From NCBI GenBank assembly GCA_002395235.1, contig DGWK01000039.1, forward strand, positions 1-36,172: a stretch of 36,172 nucleotides of DNA, given 5' to 3'. This document shows, in pieces, positions 31,238-36,172 of this stretch; position 1 is the stretch's first letter, and the number at the start of each line of letters is the position of its first letter. Below the pieces are notes generated by a model. That model did no database searches. It had not been told where the DNA came from and was given only the letters and a program-made list of their open reading frames with translations. Made by a program: the position numbers and the translations under genes. This DNA is from Lachnospiraceae bacterium UBA4260 (lineage in GTDB: Bacteria > Bacillota > Clostridia > Lachnospirales > Lachnospiraceae).

Positions 31238-33115
31238 ATGAGGAAGAGTAAGACAACTCCGGTATTGCTGGCATTAGTAATGGCAGTTTGTGCCAATATG
31301 GCAGTGCTGCCCGCGACAGCATACGCCGCGGAAGCGGAATCTGTAATTGAAAACGAAGCCGAAAGTACGGAAGAAGAGAAGATATCTGTTCAAGATGAGC
31401 AGGAGAATGCTGAAGAATCTGAGACCGATGCGGTCGTTGAAGAGACGAATGAGCCGGAAGGCGTTGAAGAATCGGTAGAAGAGAAGGCAGATGAAACACC
31501 TGCCGCAGAAGGCGTAATCGAGGCACCTGCCCTGGAGATAATAAGTGAGGCACCCGCCACAGAGAACGAAAGTGAAACACTTGCTGCAACTAACGTCTCT
31601 GAAGAGTCAACTGCAATGCCTGTCGCAAAACAGACCGCGGCAACTGCAAAAGCAGAACCGGCTGCGGCACCCGCCTCCGCAAAACTGACCGCAGTGCCAT
31701 CGGCATCCGCTTCAGAAGAACACCACCTTGCTTTTGCCTCCGACTACCACAACACGGAAGGCAGCATTCAGAACGCCATGGAAGGAATGCCCGAGGACGT
31801 GGAATATGTGAGCCTGATCGGCGACATGGTCGGAGACAGGGGCGGTTCCCATCCGGAATATGAGTCCGAAGAGATTCTGGACCTTGTTCAGGAAGTGTTT
31901 CCTGAGCTGGATAACGAGAGTGTTTCCATCGTCTGGGCGGACCATGACGCAAGTGTGCAGGACGAGGGAACCGGAATTGTCAAGTGTATGGACGGAGTGT
32001 CGGAACTGATCAGAGAAGGGGTCAACAAAGACAACACTCCGGCTTACTATATTTACGGCATCGGCTTCTACGATATGAAAAAGGGGAACTCGATCAGTGC
32101 GGAAGCGGCTTCTGTCTTTAAGAAATGGGTTAACCAGGTCAATCACACGATCCCCGTGATCGTATTGTGTCATATGCCGATTCAGGCCAGCCGCGGCGAC
32201 AACAACGGAGCTTCTTACTGGAACGAGGCGCTGAATTATGCGGCGACGGGAGTGGAAGGGATTACGACGACCGACGTGACGGCCGATATAACCCGAAACG
32301 TTCTCTTCCTGCACGGCCATAATCACACGAATGATCCGGTGGAGCACTATTTTGGCGCGGGTACTACGCTGAGTGTTCAAGTGGACAAATCATCGCAGCA
32401 GCTGAGTGATTCCGAGCACCCTTCGGGCGGAACGCAGCGGCCGCCGCACGGGAAGGCGGAAGGAATACTCTCCAACATTTACTACACGTATCTGACGGCG
32501 GGATATCTGAAGACGAGCGGAAATGCGACGCTGGTCTCAATCGCTGACGGGGCGCTGAATTTGACGAAGTTCAACGGGGGACAGACCGTAAGTCTGGGCA
32601 GTGACGGCGTCACAAGTGACCCAATGGGGGAGAGCCTGACGATTGCGGCGCAGAGACACCATGAGGGTGAAGCCCTTGAGCAGAATATTACAAGGGCGAC
32701 GTGTGAAAACGGCGGCGCTTATGACGTTGTCATCTGCTGCTCCATCTGCGGAGAGGAATTGCATCATACCCACATCGAGACGGAAGCGCTCGGCCATAGC
32801 TGGGGAGAGTGGACTGTGTCACGACAAGCCACGCAGACAGCGGAAGGGGAAGAAGTCAGAATCTGCAGCGAATGCGACAAAAAAGAGACCCGCCCCATTC
32901 CGATGCTCGAAGCGGAGAAGACGAGTGAATCTGCATCCTCCGAAGAGACAAAGGACTCGGGAGACGGCGAACAGACAAAAGAAACAGAAAGTCCGAGAAC
33001 AGCAGCTTCGCCCCGGACGGCCGATCAGGATCAGTGGCCGATGTGGTTGGTTATTATGTGTCTGGCAATGCAGGCGGCCGTTGTCATCAGAGTCAGGCGG
33101 GATCAGAGCAACTAA
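31238..33115 (+). CDS. Secreted metallophosphoesterase, surface-anchored
   Basis: A 625-aa exported protein. A signal peptide (1-30, cleaved after AYA) is followed by an acidic Glu/Ala-rich linker (31-160) and a calcineurin-like phosphoesterase domain (about 163-455): DYH (Asp169, His171), GDMVGD (Asp196, Asp200), DHD (235-237), CHMP (His312) and GHNH (361-363). The usual Asn of the third motif (GNHD) is replaced by Asp235. A Cys/His repeat (about 485-560, CSICGEEL...HSWGEW...CSECDKK) and Glu-rich segment precede an SPRTAD motif, a membrane helix and a basic tail, resembling a sortase-type anchor. It probably hydrolyses a phosphate ester outside the cell. GAGG lies 8 nt upstream of the ATG. 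Confidence 0.9.
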   Translation: MRKSKTTPVLLALVMAVCANMAVLPATAYAAEAESVIENEAESTEEEKISVQDEQENAEESETDAVVEETNEPEGVEESVEEKADETPAAEGVIEAPALEIISEAPATENESETLAATNVSEESTAMPVAKQTAATAKAEPAAAPASAKLTAVPSASASEEHHLAFASDYHNTEGSIQNAMEGMPEDVEYVSLIGDMVGDRGGSHPEYESEEILDLVQEVFPELDNESVSIVWADHDASVQDEGTGIVKCMDGVSELIREGVNKDNTPAYYIYGIGFYDMKKGNSISAEAASVFKKWVNQVNHTIPVIVLCHMPIQASRGDNNGASYWNEALNYAATGVEGITTTDVTADITRNVLFLHGHNHTNDPVEHYFGAGTTLSVQVDKSSQQLSDSEHPSGGTQRPPHGKAEGILSNIYYTYLTAGYLKTSGNATLVSIADGALNLTKFNGGQTVSLGSDGVTSDPMGESLTIAAQRHHEGEALEQNITRATCENGGAYDVVICCSICGEELHHTHIETEALGHSWGEWTVSRQATQTAEGEEVRICSECDKKETRPIPMLEAEKTSESASSEETKDSGDGEQTKETESPRTAASPRTADQDQWPMWLVIMCLAMQAAVVIRVRRDQSN

Positions 33116-33224
33116 ACCAAAACAGCTAAAGCAGAGCAGCTAAGTCATCAGAGCAGTTAAGCCATCCGATCCCTGAAAAGAAATTCACGCGGAGCCAATG
33201 CCCTGAAGGTAAAAGGAAGGTGTG

Positions 33225-34856
33225 ATGAGTACAACAAACAAGATCACAGATATACACTGTCCGAGCTGCGGCGCGCCCGCATCTTATGATATTCGAAAGG
33301 GAGTCTACGCCTGTCAGCATTGCGGAGGCAAGGTGACGGTCGGACAGGCCCAGGAAGAAAAGCGGGGATTCCGCAGTCTGCAGCAGACGAAGATGCGTGA
33401 AATGGCGCCAAAATATCGACTGGACCGGGCATCCTGCACCGGCTGCGGGGCGGAAGTCGTATTCGAAGAAAACGAAGCCCTTGCGAGCTGCGCCTTCTGC
33501 GGCCGCGCGCTTGTCAGGAAAAAATATCTTCATAAAAGGGATCTGCCGGAGATCGTCATCCCTTTCCGGATCACGGAAGAGGAGGCGCAGAAATTACTTC
33601 TGGACTGGTGCGAAAAGAATCGCGGCAAAAAAGAGGCCGGCCTTCTGAAAAAGAAGGCCGACAGCTTAAAGGGATTCTACCTGCCCTATGAATTCGTGCG
33701 CGGTCCGGTGTCCTGCAGTGTGAGAAGATTTGCCGACGGAGGCACCTACGCCTGCGGCGGATTCATCGACGAGGTGTTCGTGAACTGTTCCGGACAGCTG
33801 GACAACCTGCTGCTGGACGGCATGGAGCCATTCGACCTGAGCGCGATTACGGAATTTGATTTCGGCTATGTCGCGGGCCACAAGGTAAAGACCGACAATA
33901 TCAGCGGCAAAGAACTGGAGAAAAGGATTCGCGATGAAGTCGGGGAGTCCTACGCGCCTGCGGTCCGGAAAGTGCTGGAGACAAAAGCCGTACATGTAGA
34001 CGCGGATGTATCTTCGGTCGTCAGAATGCCGGCGCTCCTTCCGGTCTACTATCTGTCCGACGGACAACTGATGGCAGCGGTCAACGGTCAGACTGGGAAG
34101 GTCAGTGTTCGCGCTATAGAGGAATCGCATTACTATTTTTTGCCCTGGTGGCTGAAGTCACTGCTTGCGACATTGGTGATCAGTGCGACTTCCTTCGCGG
34201 GCTTCTCCCTGTTCGGGATGGAAAGAGGGCAGAGCCTTCTTTTGACCGCCGTATTGGCGCTCTTTACACTGATCGTGACGCTGTGCGCCTACAGCGATAC
34301 GGATCGTTTGAGCTTTCGCGTTGAGAGCGGCAGGAAGATCTTTACCTCCGGCGATGAGGCGTTTACAAGAGTGGGCGGCAGGCTGACGGGGACAACCCCT
34401 CCCGAGAGGAATATCACGCCGCCGGTCTTTTTCATGCGTCTGAACGGGAAAAGGGAAGAAGTGGTGCTGCGCTTTTCATCGCCGCTTCGGATCGCCGGGA
34501 TGATTCTGACAGCCCTTGTGGTCTTATTCCTGCCGGTTCTGGTCGCCCTTTTCATGAACGGGTTTCAGTTCTCCCGCCTGAATCTGGCCGGCAGTGCCGT
34601 ATGGTTCTGCATATTTGTGCCGGTCATTCCGATCTACCTCATCAAGTTCGGGCGTATTGACATGTATGACAGGCCTTGGATCTACGTCGTGTCGGAAGAC
34701 GGGACAATGAAAAGGTACAGAGAAAAGAATAGCAGTGGAATCACATGGAAATCGATTCTGCGGCTGCTGTTCGTGCCGCCGGTTTGTTTGGCGGTGTGGT
34801 TTGGGATTGCCTGCTTTTGTACGATGTGCTATTTGACGGCGTTTGGATTTGGGTGA
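33225..34856 (+). CDS. Zinc-ribbon membrane protein, 543 aa
   Basis: Two zinc ribbons open the protein (Cys12, 15, 30, 33 and Cys71, 74, 89, 92; CPSCGAP... CQHCG and CTGCG... CAFCG). A soluble domain follows (about 105-300), then about five membrane segments between 305 and 540. Zinc-ribbon membrane proteins of this kind are widespread in Firmicutes but their function is unknown; names such as TFIIB-type zinc ribbon protein reflect only the first motif. The ATG at 33225 has AAGGAAGG upstream and is preferred over the GTG at 33222. The 109-bp gap before it contains imperfect AGCAGCTAAG repeats. Confidence 0.85.
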   Translation: MSTTNKITDIHCPSCGAPASYDIRKGVYACQHCGGKVTVGQAQEEKRGFRSLQQTKMREMAPKYRLDRASCTGCGAEVVFEENEALASCAFCGRALVRKKYLHKRDLPEIVIPFRITEEEAQKLLLDWCEKNRGKKEAGLLKKKADSLKGFYLPYEFVRGPVSCSVRRFADGGTYACGGFIDEVFVNCSGQLDNLLLDGMEPFDLSAITEFDFGYVAGHKVKTDNISGKELEKRIRDEVGESYAPAVRKVLETKAVHVDADVSSVVRMPALLPVYYLSDGQLMAAVNGQTGKVSVRAIEESHYYFLPWWLKSLLATLVISATSFAGFSLFGMERGQSLLLTAVLALFTLIVTLCAYSDTDRLSFRVESGRKIFTSGDEAFTRVGGRLTGTTPPERNITPPVFFMRLNGKREEVVLRFSSPLRIAGMILTALVVLFLPVLVALFMNGFQFSRLNLAGSAVWFCIFVPVIPIYLIKFGRIDMYDRPWIYVVSEDGTMKRYREKNSSGITWKSILRLLFVPPVCLAVWFGIACFCTMCYLTAFGFG

Positions 34857-35163
34857 GAGAAGTAAAAAGATCAGGAAAAAACAAATAACCCGGAAAAGCT
34901 TGCATATAAAGATGGGCAAACCTTCGGCTTACCCGCGCATGACAGCGCTACGCGTTCGACATGACAAAATGGCAACAACGTTATTTAACGCATAACGATT
35001 AATAATAGCCTCCTATTTAGGTGCTTATTTTATGTATAATAAGATTATCCGAAACGCTTATTTTGTTGATAAATAAAAGATTTTCGGCAATCTGCGACAA
35101 TGTCGCATATAATAAGAGTTATAGCTATAGATAGATAAGCCTTACGGCTTATCTCTGCGGAGC
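34857..35163. other. AT-rich intergenic region with small hairpins
   Basis: No convincing gene. TATAAT occurs at 35035-35040, and small hairpins occur around TGCGAC/GTCGCA (about 35091-35105) and GATAAGCC/GGCTTATC (about 35136-35155). A gene remnant or a leader of the next short frame is possible. Confidence 0.4.
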
Positions 35164-35358
35164 ATGGAGCTCAATCGTAATGCTGTTTATTTTGGTGTGC
35201 GCGATTCTAATGTTGTCATGATCGCTCGGGAAAGGCGGCCTTCGGCCGTGGACATGGTAAAGCATGATAATCCAGCTTATCACGTATGGCGTATTATAAC
35301 ATATAAACGCTTTTACGATCTGGCCTTTGACCTTGGAAATGACAAATATGGTATATAG
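35164..35358 (+). CDS. Possible small protein, 64 aa
   Basis: A short frame with balanced composition (MELNRNAVYFGVRDSNVV at the start, FYDLAFDLGNDKYGI at the end). A GCGGAG sequence lies only 2-3 nt before the ATG, closer than normal. It contains a CGGCC/GGCCG hairpin and no known motif. It may be a fortuitous frame in decaying DNA. Confidence 0.25.
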   Translation: MELNRNAVYFGVRDSNVVMIARERRPSAVDMVKHDNPAYHVWRIITYKRFYDLAFDLGNDKYGI

Positions 35359-35418
35359 CTGCTTTGTCCGATCCCAGCATGGCATATAAGAAAGGGGCCC
35401 CTGGAGAGACCTGTAAGG

Positions 35419-35730
35419 TCAGTTGAGCAGCAGCGCACAGATACGTTTAACCCGTCCAGCTGGTGCGACTTCGCATGCGCGTAGCAGCAGGTCATAATTT
35501 TTGATCTGCATGAATCGCCGGCCAACTTCCAGCGCTTCCCGGGAATCGTCGTCCAGCAGCTCTTCTGGGGGAACCGGCTCAGGCCCCGGCACCTGGGAGC
35601 GCTGCTCCTATGTGAGTATGTCCTTAAGAAGCAGGGGGGAGCGCCAGAAGAACCGTAATCCCGGTACAACAAAAAGGCGTGTCACGACTTCCTGAAACCA
35701 TTGCAATGATCTCTGCATTATGCTGTCCAT
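35419..35730 (-). pseudogene. Decayed gene with one in-frame TAG
   Basis: From the ATG at 35730 the frame reads 40 protein-like codons (MDSIMQRSLQWFQEVVTRLF...), meets TAG at codon 41 (35608-35610) and continues 62 more coherent codons (PGPEPVPPEELLDDDSREAL, then an ACEVAPAGRVKRIC helix) to TGA at 35419-35421. Either a single nonsense mutation split one gene, or the TAG is read through. No ribosome binding site lies close to the ATG. No family recognised. Confidence 0.45.
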
Positions 35731-36059
35731 TTATAGATATAATTTACACCATTTCTCCTGCTTAATACGCAACCCTGTACTTGGCTGATGGAATATAGGG
35801 AGTAATCAGGAGACGGTATATAGGAAATACGGCTATAGCTTTTTGAAAGCTGCTGCTCGAATATGTCGTCGCACCTTCGCAGGTCAGCCATAAAGCATGC
35901 GGCCGGGGTAGTATCTTCCTATCGTACAAGGCTCATGCCTTTCGGCCGGGGACCGTATTCATGTAGAATCCCCGGTACGTCTGTGATATATTGTGGATAA
36001 AGTATATACAGATGGAACGGCAGGCCTTCCTGCTATAGTGATTACTGGAGGAGATATAT
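35731..36059. other. Intergenic region before the LRR gene
   Basis: No gene is supported here. There are two small hairpins: CCGGGGA/TCCCCGG (about 35946-35980) and GCAGG/CCTGC (about 36020-36033). Neither carries a T-run. Confidence 0.4.
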
Positions 36060-36172
36060 ATGAGAAGCACAGATGATTTTAGGGTCGAGGAAGGCGTACT
36101 TGTAAGATACAGGGGCCCTGGCGGGGACGTGACGATCCCGGAGGGCATGACGAGCATCGGGGATCGTGCGTT
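36060..36172 (+). CDS. Leucine-rich repeat protein, BspA type, partial
   Basis: The first 37 codons of a protein cut by the window end. The start at 36060 has GGAGGAG 6 nt upstream. DFRVEEGVLVRYRG is followed by GGDVTIPEGMTSIGDRA, the characteristic first repeat of BspA-type (LRR_5) leucine-rich repeat proteins, which form surface or adhesion domains in gut Firmicutes. There is no signal peptide at this end, so it may be intracellular or the start could be atypical. Confidence 0.85.
   Translation, partial: MRSTDDFRVEEGVLVRYRGPGGDVTIPEGMTSIGDRA

Overview
The window looks like a chromosomal segment of a Gram-positive gut or rumen Clostridia, most likely a Lachnospiraceae member. This is inferred from strong GGAGG-type ribosome binding sites, roughly even GC, lipobox lipoproteins, a surface protein with a sortase-like SPRTAD tail, a BspA-type leucine-rich repeat protein at the right edge, ferredoxin-tailed aldo/keto reductase, MetY/CysK sulfur assimilation and REPIN-like palindromes. 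I see no integrase, transposase, phage structural gene, rRNA or CRISPR array.

Layout. 1-800: a two-gene operon (soluble helical protein plus small membrane protein) closed by a bidirectional terminator. 801-1349: six tightly packed tRNA genes on the minus strand (Tyr, three variable-arm-less Leu-anticodon tRNAs, Leu, Ser). 1681-6177: histidine phosphatase, lipoprotein, a poly(ADP-ribose) glycohydrolase/ADP-ribosylglycohydrolase fusion and a fructosamine-kinase-like protein, with two C-terminal gene remnants between them. 6246-12684: small unknown proteins, a DUF58-MoxR chimera, a methyltransferase, KptA, half-size EamA, alpha/beta hydrolase, RdgB and a membrane ferredoxin. 12690-14453: divergent DUF523 protein and aldo/keto reductase, each with a promoter. 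14579-21443: lipoprotein, REPIN-like element, then sbcD-sbcC-dinB and a tyrosine phosphatase-like gene, all overlapping or nearly so. 21488-24205: a sulfur operon (metY, cysK) behind a long leader. 24383-25500: a cysteine-motif membrane protein overlapping a radical SAM enzyme. 25606-29933: glutathionylspermidine-synthase-like ATP-grasp protein, M18 aminopeptidase and an APC permease. 29937-31165: second REPIN-like palindrome, a truncated clostripain-like fragment and an array of 64-bp tandem repeats. 31238-34856: secreted metallophosphoesterase and a zinc-ribbon membrane protein. 34857-36172: gene-poor DNA with a decayed minus-strand gene and the start of a leucine-rich repeat gene.

Most interesting signals. 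(1) The metY leader holds a consensus promoter, a well-placed ribosome binding site, a 26-codon reading frame rich in Met and Cys codons, and an overlapping pair of mutually exclusive hairpins ending in an intrinsic terminator. This is the layout of ribosome-mediated attenuation by methionine/cysteine supply. (2) Three adjacent 74-nt tRNAs have Leu anticodons (CAA, GAG, AAG), Leu-like D arms, A73 and A15-U48, but only a 5-nt variable region instead of the long arm of tRNA-Leu. (3) A radical SAM enzyme is coupled to a Cys-motif membrane protein. (4) ADP-ribose-handling genes (PARG-ARH fusion, KptA) lie near each other. (5) An in-frame chimera joins DUF58 to the C-terminal lid of a MoxR ATPase.

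Coordinates and motifs were read by eye; family names rest on remembered motifs, not on a database search.
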